NCBI RefSeq assembly: GCF_023282985.1
Contig: NZ_JAGQDC010000009.1
Coordinates: 62,001 to 126,000, forward strand
Origin: Serratia silvae
GTDB lineage: Bacteria; Pseudomonadota; Gammaproteobacteria; Enterobacterales; Enterobacteriaceae
Length of the DNA: 64,000 bases
Reading direction: 5' to 3'
In this document: piece after piece, positions 1 to 8,887 of the stretch
Numbering within the stretch: the stretch's first letter is position 1
Layout: the number at the start of each line of letters is the position of its first letter
Notes under the pieces: model-generated
The model's database searches: none
What the model was told of the DNA's origin: nothing
What the model saw: the letters and a program-made list of their open reading frames with translations, nothing else
Made by a program: the position numbers and the translations under genes

Positions 1-3
1 CAT
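1..3 (-). CDS. Start codon of a gene leaving the left edge
   Basis: The first three bases are CAT, an ATG on the minus strand. It is preceded on that strand by AGAAGGATTTACCCG, a good Shine-Dalgarno sequence at normal spacing. A TATAAA-like stretch lies about 50 bases further upstream. No coding sequence is visible, so the product cannot be named. Confidence 0.35.
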
Positions 4-240
4 CGGGTAAATCCTTCTGGCAGATGGAGTTAACAGCAAGCCCCCCTATTTTTATACAATCTCTTGCTCACCACTAAACGCGCGATCTCCCTGAAAATGG
101 CGCACGACAATGCTCCAGATTAACTGGATAAAAATATTTTATTCAGCAATGTAATTATTGTTTTTTTAACTAATTATCAACATGGGATTTTATTAACAGT
201 ATTGAGGATAACGCAAGCCAGACAGAATGAAAGGAACGAC

Positions 241-277
241 AGAATAAATAATCGTTGCCAGCACGATCGCTGGCAAC
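241..277 (-). terminator. Rho-independent terminator of rlmF
   Basis: GTTGCCAGC (254-262) and GCTGGCAAC (269-277) form a perfect 9-bp stem with a 6-base loop, 10 bases past the rlmF stop. On the minus strand a T-rich tail (GATTATTTATTCT) follows. The T tract is interrupted, so termination strength is uncertain. The rest of 1-253 is AT-rich upstream DNA with no supported gene. Confidence 0.6.
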
Positions 278-286
278 GGTCGGCAA

Positions 287-1297
287 TTATTGCCAGCGTT
301 CTGCCGCCCAGGCGGCTTGCTGCTCGGCATCAAGGAAGGTCCAGGCCACAAAACGGCTAATCTTTTGCCCCTGCGCCATTTCTATGGTGCGCACCTCTGC
401 GGCCCCGGCCTGCTTGAGTGCATAATAAATGGCAGGCAGCGTGGTGTTTTTAGAGATCAGCGAGGTGAACCACAGGCAGTTCTTCGCTTTGCCGACGCTC
501 TCTTCAACCATCTTGCGTACAAAAGCCTCTTCGCCTCCTTCACACCACAGCTCGTTGTTCTTGCCGCCAAAGTTCTGCACCGGCTTTTCCGCCACAGCCC
601 CTTTGCCCAACTTATGTAACTTGAGGCGTGTGCTGGCGCGCGCTTCCTGCTCTGAACCGTGGAACGGCGGGTTACACAAGGTAGCATCGAAGCGCTCGGC
701 AACACCGATAATGCCGTTGAAGATACACTCCTGCTGTTTCTGCTGGCGCAGGCGCACGGTATTTTTTAACGTCGGGTTCATGGTCACGATCATCTTGGCG
801 GCCCCCAGCGAGACCGGATCGGTTTCCGAGCCGGTAAAGCGCCAGCCATATTCGCGCTGGCCGATGATCGGGTAAATGCAGTTGGCCCCCACGCCGATAT
901 CCAGGATCGCCACACCTTTACCTCGCGGGATCTCGCCACCGTTGCTGGTCGCCAGCAGATCGGCCAGGTGATGTAGATAGTCGGCTCGCCCTGGGATCGG
1001 CGGGCAGAGATAGTCGGCCGGAATATCCCAATGTTCGATGCCGTAAAAGTGTAGCAACAGCGCACGGTTGAGCATTTTCACTGCGGCAGGATCGGCAAAA
1101 TCCACCGAGATATCGCCCCAGGCGTTGGGTTTGACAAAAGGTTCCAAGCCCGGACAGGTGGCGATCAAGGTAGGGAAATCATAGCGTGAGCGATGGCGAT
1201 TGCGCGGATGCAGGCCGCTTTTCTGCTGCGGGAAACTTTTCTTTTTTTCCACCGTGACGGGCTCTCTGAAAGGGTTTTCTGGCGCGTAAGATAGCAT
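287..1297 (-). CDS. rlmF: 23S rRNA (adenine-1618-N6)-methyltransferase RlmF
   Basis: This 336-residue protein matches RlmF (YbiN), which uses S-adenosylmethionine to methylate N6 of A1618 in 23S rRNA in the cytoplasm. A SAM-binding glycine-rich motif ILDIGVGAN lies at about 131-139. The NPPF catalytic motif of N6-adenine methyltransferases lies at 209-212. The family block GLHPRNRHRSRYD is at 28-40. The N-terminus runs about 20 residues longer than in E. coli, so an internal start is possible, but no better-placed ATG precedes the conserved block. It is last before a terminator and is separated from upstream ybiB by a degenerate palindromic repeat. Confidence 0.95.
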   Translation of the reverse strand: MLSYAPENPFREPVTVEKKKSFPQQKSGLHPRNRHRSRYDFPTLIATCPGLEPFVKPNAWGDISVDFADPAAVKMLNRALLLHFYGIEHWDIPADYLCPPIPGRADYLHHLADLLATSNGGEIPRGKGVAILDIGVGANCIYPIIGQREYGWRFTGSETDPVSLGAAKMIVTMNPTLKNTVRLRQQKQQECIFNGIIGVAERFDATLCNPPFHGSEQEARASTRLKLHKLGKGAVAEKPVQNFGGKNNELWCEGGEEAFVRKMVEESVGKAKNCLWFTSLISKNTTLPAIYYALKQAGAAEVRTIEMAQGQKISRFVAWTFLDAEQQAAWAAERWQ

Positions 1298-1333
1298 AAA
1301 GCCCGGCGAGGCGCTTGTGGTAGTGGAGTAACG

Positions 1334-1367
1334 CCCCTCACCCTAACCTTCTGCCTAAAGAGAGGGG
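1334..1367. repeat. C/T-rich palindromic intergenic repeat, copy 1 (degenerate)
   Basis: CCCCTC (1334-1339) and GAGGGG (1362-1367) bracket a C/T-rich core, in the gap between ybiB and rlmF. The left flank TAGTGGAG is shared with the copy near 29471, suggesting one repeat family. Confidence 0.55.
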
Positions 1368-1395
1368 TACGATCAAGTGGAAAACCATGGGCAGA

Positions 1396-2349
1396 TTAAC
1401 GCAGCCTGTCTAATCCCTGCTCCAACGTTTCCACTTGGCCGGTCGCGACCAGACAGCAGGCAACCTGCCGAGCGATAGGCTCGGGAATGGCAACCTCACC
1501 AGCCAGACAACGTTCCGTCCAACGCGCCGTGGTCGCGGCATCCTTAGCAGCGGGCACCTCAGCTAACGCATCCTGTTCTGGCCGCTCCAGCAAAATCTGC
1601 GGCTCACCACCGACGATATAGTGGATTTTGGGACAGCGTTGCGGATTGGCATAGGCCTCCCCTTCGGTGCCATGCATCAGTAATCCCCGCGCACCGATCT
1701 GGCAGAAAAACGAGGCAACGCGATCGACGTATTCCGGATGAGAAACGCTGGCGATACGCAGCACGTCATGCTCACCAAACGGCGTCGCCAATTTTGCCAA
1801 GGTGTGGGCGCTGTTACGCACCCCCATCTTCCAGCGCAGGCCAAGCTGATTTTCCAACGCTGGCGCAAGCGCCGACACTGGGATAAACACCGCATCTCCG
1901 TCATCCAAACGCCATTGTGCGGCCTGAGGATCTTCAGACCAAGGCACCCCAAGCTCGCGGAAAATTTCTGCGCTGGTGACGCGCGTGCTGTCGTTCACTA
2001 CGCCGTGCACCACTACCGGCAACCCTACCCTGGCCAGCAATAGCGCCAGTAACGGCGTCAGATTGGCCTGTTTACGAGCGCCGTTGTAACTGGGTAACAC
2101 CACCGGCATCGGGCGGCCCTGCGGGGGTTGCAGCCGCATCACCTGCTGTTGCATCGCCTGATAGAAACCAAGCATCTCTTCCTCGGCCTCCCCCTTGATA
2201 CGCATGGCGATCAGGATGGCTCCCAACTCCAGTGCCGGCACGGCATCGGCCAGCATCGCCTGGTAAAGCTCAAAAGCCGTTTGCCGATCCAGATCGCGCG
2301 CATGGTTCTTGCCACGGCCTATTTCTTTGATAATTTTGCTGTAATCCAT
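1396..2349 (-). CDS. ybiB: YbiB, anthranilate phosphoribosyltransferase-like DNA-binding protein
   Basis: At 317 residues this aligns end to end with E. coli YbiB, a member of the TrpD2 family. These proteins have the fold of anthranilate phosphoribosyltransferase but are reported to bind nucleic acid rather than catalyse that reaction. Recognised blocks are MDYSKIIKEIGRGKNHARDL at the N-terminus, PSYNGARKQANLTPLLALLL, and MGVRNSAHTLAKLATPF. I chose the ATG at 2349 because the E. coli protein begins at the same MDY and GGAG lies 6 bases upstream; the open frame continues to 2439 into the preceding gene's 3' end. It lies 37 bases downstream of the PaiB-like gene on the same strand. Confidence 0.92.
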   Translation of the reverse strand: MDYSKIIKEIGRGKNHARDLDRQTAFELYQAMLADAVPALELGAILIAMRIKGEAEEEMLGFYQAMQQQVMRLQPPQGRPMPVVLPSYNGARKQANLTPLLALLLARVGLPVVVHGVVNDSTRVTSAEIFRELGVPWSEDPQAAQWRLDDGDAVFIPVSALAPALENQLGLRWKMGVRNSAHTLAKLATPFGEHDVLRIASVSHPEYVDRVASFFCQIGARGLLMHGTEGEAYANPQRCPKIHYIVGGEPQILLERPEQDALAEVPAAKDAATTARWTERCLAGEVAIPEPIARQVACCLVATGQVETLEQGLDRLR

Positions 2350-2386
2350 CGCTCGCTCCACTGATTCGGTTTGCGATAAGCATACC

Positions 2387-3019
2387 TTATCCGCGGCGGC
2401 GCTCAACCTCCGTTGCGAGCCGTTGTTGGCTATCGTCACCGGTTCGCAGCCCGTCGATCAGCCCGTCGATATCGGCGGCGGTGCGGTTCTGGCTCATTTT
2501 CCATTTTCCTTCGCGACGAGTGACGGCGATCTCGATGCCAATAATGCCTTTGATGTTGGCGGCAATATACTCCGCTGGCGCATCGTCAAGATGCCAAGGT
2601 TGCGGCTGGTTGCCTTCATGCACCGCTGTCAGCTGTGTCAGCAGCTGGCGCAGCCAGGCGCTATCTTGCGTGACCGTTGGCGTTCCCCACATGTGTACGG
2701 CGGCATAATTCCAGGTCGGCACCGCTTTGCCGGTGCGCCGCTTGGTTTCATACCATCCCGGCGAGATATAGCCTTCGGCCCCCTGAAACACTACCAGGCA
2801 TTCTTGCCCGGCTTTCAACACCGACCAATGTGGATTGCCTCGCGACAGATGCGCCCTGAGCGTCACCTGCCCCTGCTCATCGGTATCAATAAGAAAGGGG
2901 ATCGGATCGGCCATCAACCCCTGTGGCCCCTGGCTAACGATCAGCCCCAGCGGATTGGCGCGTACCAAGGCTATCTGAGCATCTAAATCATCTTCGCGGA
3001 ATGACTCTATTTGATACAT
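2387..3019 (-). CDS. PaiB-family FMN-binding negative transcriptional regulator
   Basis: This 210-residue protein has the split-barrel FMN-binding fold of the PaiB family. The signature YISPGWYETKRRTGKAVPTWNY is present (about 85-106), as is the PIPFL block near residue 40. Bacillus PaiB represses sporulation and degradative-enzyme genes with the acetyltransferase PaiA. Enterobacterial members are little studied, and no PaiA is beside this one. It is probably co-transcribed with ybiB. The family call is secure, the cellular role is not. Confidence 0.85.
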   Translation of the reverse strand: MYQIESFREDDLDAQIALVRANPLGLIVSQGPQGLMADPIPFLIDTDEQGQVTLRAHLSRGNPHWSVLKAGQECLVVFQGAEGYISPGWYETKRRTGKAVPTWNYAAVHMWGTPTVTQDSAWLRQLLTQLTAVHEGNQPQPWHLDDAPAEYIAANIKGIIGIEIAVTRREGKWKMSQNRTAADIDGLIDGLRTGDDSQQRLATEVERRRG

Positions 3020-3238
3020 GGCTTAGATTTTCCTTGTGGATTGGGGCTTGCTGGACATAGCGAGATTTACCCATCCTAGCGGATTAAGATAGTATCCGTA
3101 ACCTTACAATGGAATGGTGTATTCCCCATCAAACATGGAATGAAAAATGGAAATCTATCTCGCTCTGACCGCGACACCGTGGTGCGGGTCTGGGCCGTGA
3201 TGACCTATAACCGCTTTAGGTTGGTAATTAGCCATGCA

Positions 3239-3257
3239 GCGCCGGGCAAACCGGCGC
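3239..3257 (-). terminator. Hairpin downstream of the MFS pump gene
   Basis: GCGCCGG (3239-3245) and CCGGCGC (3251-3257) form a perfect GC-rich 7-bp stem with a 5-base loop, 9 bases past the stop at 3267. No T tract follows on the minus strand, so it may be an mRNA 3' stabiliser rather than an intrinsic terminator. The rest of 3020-3266 shows nothing supportable. Confidence 0.4.
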
Positions 3258-3266
3258 GATAATGCT

Positions 3267-4685
3267 TTAACCGCCCCTGCCTAGTTGCCGGTGGGTGTAG
3301 AACAGCAAAATCAAAGCAATCAGCATCGCCAGCAGGTTGTAGCCCATAGCGCCAGCAAAGGCTCTGGCATAGTGCTGTGGCTCTGCCCCCCCGGCCAGCA
3401 GCGGAACAAAGAACATGCCGCTGGCCGCAATCCCCAACGCGCCACCGACCTGTTGCACCGTTGACACCAAGCCTGCCGCCATACCGGCCTGATGCTCTTT
3501 AGCCAGGCCAAGCACCCAATTAAGCAAGGGCGTCATACTCAATGCCTGACCAAAGCCCAAAATCATCAGGCCGGGTAAAAGTTGCAGTGGACGGTTGAGT
3601 GCAGAGCCCCATAGCAACTGTGCTACCAGCACTATCAGCCCACAGGCGTAAACCGCCACGCCACCGGCCAAGACGCTATTCCCCCAACGTTGTACCCAGC
3701 CCGGTGCCAAAAAAGATGCCAGCATAAAGGCGGCGCTGGCCGGAGCGAACAGGCAACCCGCCTGAAACGGCGTCAGCCCCATTCCGGCCTGTAACAGCAG
3801 AGCAAAACAGAGAAAGAATGAGGATGCGGTGGAGTAAATCGCCAGCACAATTACCGTGCCGAGGGCAAAATAACCTTGGCGAAACAGCGCCGGATCGAGC
3901 ACCGCATCACCGGAGTGACGGGCAAGTTGCCGTTCCCAACGGACAAACCAGCCTAACAGCGCCACCGCTAGCACCATCATCGGCACAGTCCACCAAGGCC
4001 AGTGGCGTGATGGGCCTTCCAGTAACGGAAACAGTAACAGTAGCAAACCGCAAGCGGCCAGCAGCAGGCCTTTAGCATCCAGCCGTTGCGCCTGTGCCAG
4101 CCTGGATTCAGGAATATGTCGTGCCGCCATCACCGCCAGCACACCAATCGGCAGATTGATCAGAAAGATCATGCGCCAACTGCTGCCCAGAATATTAGCC
4201 TCAATAATAAAACCGCCCAACACCTGGCCACAAATCGCCGCCAGCCCCAGCGTCATCCCCAAACGAGCGAAGGCGCGCCGCCGCTGCTCTTCGCCATACA
4301 GTACGCGCAATAAGGCATAGATTTGCGGGAACAACAGCGCAGCCGCTGCACCTTGCAAAAAGCGGGCAACAATCAGCACCCACAGCGAACCCGCCAGACC
4401 ACAAAGCATCGAGGTCAGTGCAAAAACCAACATACCGTAGCTAAACATACGCCGCCGGCCGAAACGGTCCCCCAATCGCCCACCGGCAATCAGCAAAATG
4501 CCGAAAGCCAGTTCATAACCGGCGATAATCAGCCCAACCCCGGCAAAGCTGGCGTTGAACTGTTGCTGGATCACCGGCACCGCCACGTTAACCACAAACA
4601 AATCGAACATGGTGACAAACCCACCGAGTAGCAACACCGGTAGCCCCGGTAATCTGGCCTTTCTGTCAGACAAGGTATGCTCCAT
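3267..4685 (-). CDS. MFS transporter, DHA2-type drug efflux family
   Basis: This 472-residue inner-membrane protein has about 14 hydrophobic segments. The MFS signature GGRLGDRFGRRRMF lies between segments 2 and 3, and GLAxAPLLGG-type motifs are replaced by QVLGGFI in segment 5. Such pumps export drugs or metabolites by proton antiport. The ATG at 4685 has AGGAGG six bases upstream, so the longer frame to 4724 is rejected. It is divergent from an XRE regulator across 98 bp, the usual layout of a locally repressed efflux gene. The substrate cannot be inferred. Confidence 0.85.
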   Translation of the reverse strand: MEHTLSDRKARLPGLPVLLLGGFVTMFDLFVVNVAVPVIQQQFNASFAGVGLIIAGYELAFGILLIAGGRLGDRFGRRRMFSYGMLVFALTSMLCGLAGSLWVLIVARFLQGAAAALLFPQIYALLRVLYGEEQRRRAFARLGMTLGLAAICGQVLGGFIIEANILGSSWRMIFLINLPIGVLAVMAARHIPESRLAQAQRLDAKGLLLAACGLLLLLFPLLEGPSRHWPWWTVPMMVLAVALLGWFVRWERQLARHSGDAVLDPALFRQGYFALGTVIVLAIYSTASSFFLCFALLLQAGMGLTPFQAGCLFAPASAAFMLASFLAPGWVQRWGNSVLAGGVAVYACGLIVLVAQLLWGSALNRPLQLLPGLMILGFGQALSMTPLLNWVLGLAKEHQAGMAAGLVSTVQQVGGALGIAASGMFFVPLLAGGAEPQHYARAFAGAMGYNLLAMLIALILLFYTHRQLGRGG

Positions 4686-4733
4686 AACGCCTCCTGATAA
4701 CATCATGGCGGCAGTATGGAACATGCTTTAAAC

Positions 4734-4773
4734 TGTTACTATATAGCCAGTTATACTATTACTGAGAGTAACA
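4734..4773. promoter_or_regulatory. Inverted repeat in the MFS/XRE divergent promoter
   Basis: TGTTACT (4734-4740) and AGTAACA (4767-4773) form an exact inverted repeat around an AT-rich core that holds TATAGT on the minus strand and TATACT on the plus strand. It lies midway between the two divergent start codons. It is a plausible operator for the adjacent XRE protein. Confidence 0.45.
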
Positions 4774-4783
4774 GGATTAGCCA

Positions 4784-5614
4784 ATGCCACCACGTACCCT
4801 TAACCGCACTCGCCAAGAGTTGGCAGACTTTCTGCGTATGAAGCGTGAAAAACTCTCTCCCCAGGCCGTTGGCCTGCCGAGCGGCACGCGACGGCGCACG
4901 CCAGGGTTAAGGCGTGAAGAGGTTGCCGCCTTGGCTGGCGTGGGCCTGACTTGGTACACCTGGCTGGAACAAGGGCGGGAAATCAACGCTTCGGTGGAGT
5001 TTCTGGAGGATCTGGCGCGGGTTCTGAAGCTGGATGCGACCGAACGCTATCATCTGTTTTTACTGGCACATCAGCGGCCACCGGTGGTCGCGGGCCATCA
5101 ATGGTGCCAGGTCACGCCCTTGGTACGCCGTTTGCTGGACGATCTCACCCTGCGCCCGGCCTATGTGATGAACCTGAGCTGGGATATTATCGCCTGGAAC
5201 CCGGCGGCAGACCGCCTGTTTGCCATCGCTGAGCGTCAGCCGCAGCAACGCAATATGCTGTGGATGCTGTTTGCCGACCCCAAACTCAATCAGCGGTTAA
5301 TGGGATGGCAGGAGCAGGCCCCGCAAATCCTGGCTAGCTTTCGCCGTGATTACGCTCGCGCCCCGCAAGATGCCACCATGTTGCAACGCATTCAGGCTCT
5401 GAGCGATGTTTCCCCCCAATTTCGCCAGCTGTGGCAGCAGCACAATATTCATGGCCGCTGCCAGGGGCAACGCACTTTCTTCGTTGAAGGGGCAGGCGAA
5501 GTGACGTTTGAACACGCTTCGTTTATTGTCGACGAAGAAAACCACCTGCGGCTGGTCATGTACAGCGCAAAGCCTGATTGCCCTACCAGTGCAGCCTTTG
5601 AGGCGATGCTCTAG
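4784..5614 (+). CDS. XRE-family regulator with MmyB-like C-terminal domain
   Basis: This 276-residue protein has an N-terminal XRE helix-turn-helix (about 12-85) including the family block TPGLRREEVAALAGVGLTWY and WLEQGRE. A MmyB-like putative ligand-binding domain follows (about 105-265), with the typical NLSWDIIAWNPAADRLF segment. Family members, mostly actinobacterial, often repress a neighbouring oxidoreductase or MFS gene. Here the divergent neighbour is an MFS pump, so that pump is the likely target. Its stop lies one base from the convergent lysE-type stop. Confidence 0.85.
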   Translation: MPPRTLNRTRQELADFLRMKREKLSPQAVGLPSGTRRRTPGLRREEVAALAGVGLTWYTWLEQGREINASVEFLEDLARVLKLDATERYHLFLLAHQRPPVVAGHQWCQVTPLVRRLLDDLTLRPAYVMNLSWDIIAWNPAADRLFAIAERQPQQRNMLWMLFADPKLNQRLMGWQEQAPQILASFRRDYARAPQDATMLQRIQALSDVSPQFRQLWQQHNIHGRCQGQRTFFVEGAGEVTFEHASFIVDEENHLRLVMYSAKPDCPTSAAFEAML

Positions 5615-5641
5615 CTTATTTCCGGCTGTCGAAAATAAGCT
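5613..5641. terminator. Hairpin containing both convergent stop codons
   Basis: AGCTTATTT (5613-5621) and AAATAAGCT (5633-5641) form a perfect 9-bp stem with an 11-base loop. The last bases of the XRE stop and the whole stop of the LysE gene lie in the left arm. It may serve as a bidirectional 3' end, though no T tract is present. Confidence 0.45.
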
Positions 5642-6245
5642 TGCAAGCCAACCCGGCAAATACCCCGCCCAACAAATAATTCGGCCAACGAGCGCTGAAT
5701 TGGCGGCCAGTAAAGCGACTTTTTAAACGGTTTACCACCAGGATCACGGCACCGTTAATCACCAGACCAATAGCATTCAAGATAGTGGCCAGAATCAGCA
5801 TCTGTACCACCACGGAACCACTCTGCGGATTGATAAACTGCGGGAACAGCGCCAGCACAAACAGCGCCATTTTCGGATTGAGAATATTGGTCAATAATCC
5901 CTGCTGAAAAATCCGCCTTACTGATACGGCCTGTAACCCGGCGGATGCCTGCAAACTACTGCCTGTACGCAGCGTTTTCCATGCTAAATACAGTAAATAG
6001 GCCGCCCCTAACAAACGAACAGCATCATAGGCCAGCGGCAGCGCGACAAACAGTTGTGAAAGACCCAGCGCCGCCGCCAACGCGTGGCAATAGGTTCCTA
6101 GCTGTATCCCGGCTAACGAAGCGAAACCAGCGCTTCTCCCCTGGCTTAGGCTTCGGGAAGCGATCAACAGCATATCCGGGCCAGGAGTCACCGTCAGCGC
6201 AAGACAGGCACCAGCGAAGAGCAACAACGTAGATATTTCCACCAT
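5616..6245 (-). CDS. LysE/RhtB-family amino acid exporter
   Basis: This 209-residue protein has six predicted membrane segments and the LysE family start (TPGPDMLLIASRSLSQGRSAG). The mid-protein block LLTNILNPKMALFVLALFPQFI is typical. Such proteins export amino acids or homoserine lactones across the inner membrane. AGGTGA precedes the ATG at good spacing. It stands alone between dinG and the XRE regulator. The substrate is unknown. Confidence 0.88.
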   Translation of the reverse strand: MVEISTLLLFAGACLALTVTPGPDMLLIASRSLSQGRSAGFASLAGIQLGTYCHALAAALGLSQLFVALPLAYDAVRLLGAAYLLYLAWKTLRTGSSLQASAGLQAVSVRRIFQQGLLTNILNPKMALFVLALFPQFINPQSGSVVVQMLILATILNAIGLVINGAVILVVNRLKSRFTGRQFSARWPNYLLGGVFAGLACKLIFDSRK

Positions 6246-6318
6246 AAATCACCTGTACAAAGGGTTTTAAAAGCAAGTCCCATATTAGCTAGAAAGTTGT
6301 TTTGCCAGAATACATTTG

Positions 6319-8520
6319 TTAACGGGTGCGGCGGCGAGCAAACGGATTCTTGCGCTTTTTCTCTTTCTTGGCGGCCTCTGCCGCAGATTTCAATGCCGCC
6401 TTATGGGCTTTGTCCGCTTCCGGCACCTCACGCTGTTCGATCGGGAACACCGGCAGCGCCGCCAACAACCGTGAACCGTAGCTCTTGGTCAGCAAGCGCC
6501 GGTCATAAATCACGATTTCACCGTGGCACTCGTTGCTACGGATCAGGCGGCCCACCTGTTGGATCAGGTTAAACGACGCGCTTGGCAAACTCTGCACCTC
6601 AAACGGATAACGATTGAGGGATTTAAGCCATTCACCCTCGGTGAGGATCACCGGGCTGTCGATCGGCGGGAAGGCGATCTTGTGGATATGCACCTGAGTC
6701 AACAATTCACCTTTCAGATCCAAGCCCTCAGCAAATGACTGTAGCCCGACCAGCACGCTGGCAGTGCCCTTCTCTACCCGCTTACGGTGCTCTTCTACCA
6801 ACCGGTAACGTGGCTGATCGCCCTGCACCAGCAACATCAGACGCAGATCGGTGACATAGCTGAGGAAGGTCTGCATCGCACGGTGGCTGCTGAACAGGAT
6901 CAGCATACCCTTATGCTGGCCGCTGGCCTGCTCGCCACGGAAAAAGCGCGCCATCTCTTCCAGATGTTCGGCCTCGTTGGCCATCGCCGGTTCAAAACGC
7001 ATCTTGGGAATGACGATTTTACCCTGTTCGACGTGATTAAACGGCGAAGACAGCGTTTCGAAGCGATCGCCCGCCTTCTCGCTCAGCCCGCTCATCTCTT
7101 GCAGCCGTGAAAAGCTATTCAATGAACGTAACGTTGCCGAGGTGATCACCACATGCGGCACCTTGCGCCACAGCAGTTTTTCCAACTGATCGCTGACGCG
7201 GATGCCCACGCAATGCAGATAAAGATGGGTAACATTGTCGCGCAGTTCACGCGCGATCCATTTGGAGATCGGTGCATTGGAGGATTTATCCATCGCCGCC
7301 AGCCGCCACAGCTTGCTCATCGCCTCCAGATAACCCTGCGTGCGGCTCATCTGAATAATGGCGCGATGCAGCCGCACAATATCGTGCTTGCCGGTCTGTT
7401 CACTGAGGTCATTAAGAATAAATTCGGCCAGGCCGCGCAGGCCATCCGTCAGTTTGAACAAGCGCGCACAGATCTCGACCATCTCCGCAGGCAGTTCGCC
7501 CATTTCGAAGCGATACTCAGCATTACCGCTGTCTGGCGGCAGATAAGCGTTAGCCTGATGTTCAAAAATCTGGATCAGCTCGCGCAGTTCTTCGCAGTGG
7601 TTTTTTAACCGTTCGCTATTAGCCAACCCCGGTGGATTCTTTGGCCGGTACTGCGTCATGCACTGTTCTACCTGACGCACGATCATATCGAGTTGCAGAT
7701 TGGTTGACAGCGCGGTGATCTCACCATCAATCTCCAGCGCATCCCGCGCCACCTCTGGCAGATGATGGCCTTCGTCCAGCACCAGCAGCAACTCTTTCGG
7801 GTTCGGCAATACCGACTCAGTTTCCAGCGCTGCCATCACCAACGCGTGGTTGGCGACCACCACGTCGGCGGTTTCAATTTCTTTGCGGGCAATGTAAAAC
7901 GGGCATTCACGAATATAGTGGCAGTTGCGCCCCAGGCAGTTGGCCTTGTCGGTACTCAACTTGCCCCATAAGGGATCGGCTATCGATAGCTGGTAATGAT
8001 CGCGCAGGCCATCCCATTCATGACGAGCCAAGGCTTTCGCCAGCTTTTGGCACAGCGCCTGCTCTTCACCGCTGGATGGCGCCAGCTCGTCTTCGTCCAG
8101 GTACAGCATCAGATCGCCCTGTTCGACCACGTCGGTGCTCATCGCCGCCAGATTGCGCGGACAAACATAGCGCCCACGGCCAAACGCACCGGTGAATTTC
8201 AGATCGGGAATGATCTTTTTCAGCAGCGGTAAATCTTTGCTGTAGATCTGATCCTGCAGCGCCACATTGGCGGTACTGACCACCAACGGTTTGCTTTCGG
8301 CACGGCCAACAGCGATACCTGGGATCAGGTACGAGAGCGTTTTACCCACGCCGGTTGGCGCTTCGATCGCCAGATGGCGCGGGTAATCCCCGGCCAGAGT
8401 CTTCGCCACTTCGGCAATCATCTGCCGTTGAGGGGCACGGGAAATAAAATCCGGTATTTGCTGCTGCAGGGCTTTGTACCACTGGCCGATCTGATCTTTA
8501 ACTGCGGGGGAAAGCGCCAT
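6319..8520 (-). CDS. dinG: ATP-dependent DNA helicase DinG
   Basis: At 733 residues this matches E. coli DinG (716), a 5'-3' superfamily 2 iron-sulfur helicase of the XPD type that resolves R-loops and D-loops. Visible features are Walker A APTGVGKT (54-61), the four cluster cysteines C120, C195, C200 and C206, the DEGH box (249-252), and the C-terminal motif QQVGRLIR. The tail is Lys/Arg-rich, ending NPFARRRTR, and accounts for much of the extra length. No convincing LexA box was found upstream although E. coli dinG is SOS-induced. Confidence 0.96.
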   Translation of the reverse strand: MALSPAVKDQIGQWYKALQQQIPDFISRAPQRQMIAEVAKTLAGDYPRHLAIEAPTGVGKTLSYLIPGIAVGRAESKPLVVSTANVALQDQIYSKDLPLLKKIIPDLKFTGAFGRGRYVCPRNLAAMSTDVVEQGDLMLYLDEDELAPSSGEEQALCQKLAKALARHEWDGLRDHYQLSIADPLWGKLSTDKANCLGRNCHYIRECPFYIARKEIETADVVVANHALVMAALETESVLPNPKELLLVLDEGHHLPEVARDALEIDGEITALSTNLQLDMIVRQVEQCMTQYRPKNPPGLANSERLKNHCEELRELIQIFEHQANAYLPPDSGNAEYRFEMGELPAEMVEICARLFKLTDGLRGLAEFILNDLSEQTGKHDIVRLHRAIIQMSRTQGYLEAMSKLWRLAAMDKSSNAPISKWIARELRDNVTHLYLHCVGIRVSDQLEKLLWRKVPHVVITSATLRSLNSFSRLQEMSGLSEKAGDRFETLSSPFNHVEQGKIVIPKMRFEPAMANEAEHLEEMARFFRGEQASGQHKGMLILFSSHRAMQTFLSYVTDLRLMLLVQGDQPRYRLVEEHRKRVEKGTASVLVGLQSFAEGLDLKGELLTQVHIHKIAFPPIDSPVILTEGEWLKSLNRYPFEVQSLPSASFNLIQQVGRLIRSNECHGEIVIYDRRLLTKSYGSRLLAALPVFPIEQREVPEADKAHKAALKSAAEAAKKEKKRKNPFARRRTR

Positions 8521-8887
8521 TCAACTCTTATCTAAACGAAATGATGGCGCTATTGTCCCACAGACCGCCTGCGGCGTCAGCCCGAGTTACGGTTGGCTGG
8601 TCAACATTGCGAAACGCACCTCAAGGCCCCCCCCTTCTCCCACAGTGGGACATCGAATTTTTTGCGCATAACCTCGCATGTTTGCACAACAGAACCCCCG
8701 CCCATCTGCAACAAAAAATGCATCTCCTGGATTATTTTTCACCATTCGATATCCATTTATCTGACCTGTCATAAATACATCACACAACTGCGGTAAAAAA
8801 TCTGCGCTGCGCTAGCTCCTGCAGCAAAGTAGCATCGTAATAAAACAGATGATAAGCGTCTTTCAATCGTACAAAGCAGGGAACACC
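8521..8887 (+). promoter_or_regulatory. Porin upstream region
   Basis: This 367-base gap lies between the divergent dinG and porin genes. It is AT-rich from about 8690 onward, consistent with a long regulated porin promoter. I could not place OmpR sites or a clear -35/-10 pair, and no supported gene lies inside. Confidence 0.3.

Noticed and set aside
60-130. Sigma-54 promoter at TGGCGCACGACAATGC
   Set aside because: The GG-to-GC spacing is one base too long and no gene follows on that strand.
1396-2439. Longer ybiB reading frame of 347 codons
   Set aside because: The extra 30 residues run into the PaiB-like gene. E. coli YbiB starts at the internal MDY, and a proper Shine-Dalgarno precedes ATG 2349.
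3147-3200. 17-residue ORF between the PaiB-like and MFS genes
   Set aside because: No convincing ribosome site, promoter or leader-type composition.
8530-8570. LexA box upstream of dinG
   Set aside because: CTGT-N8-AGCG on the minus strand has only one intact half-site, so SOS control is not supported here.
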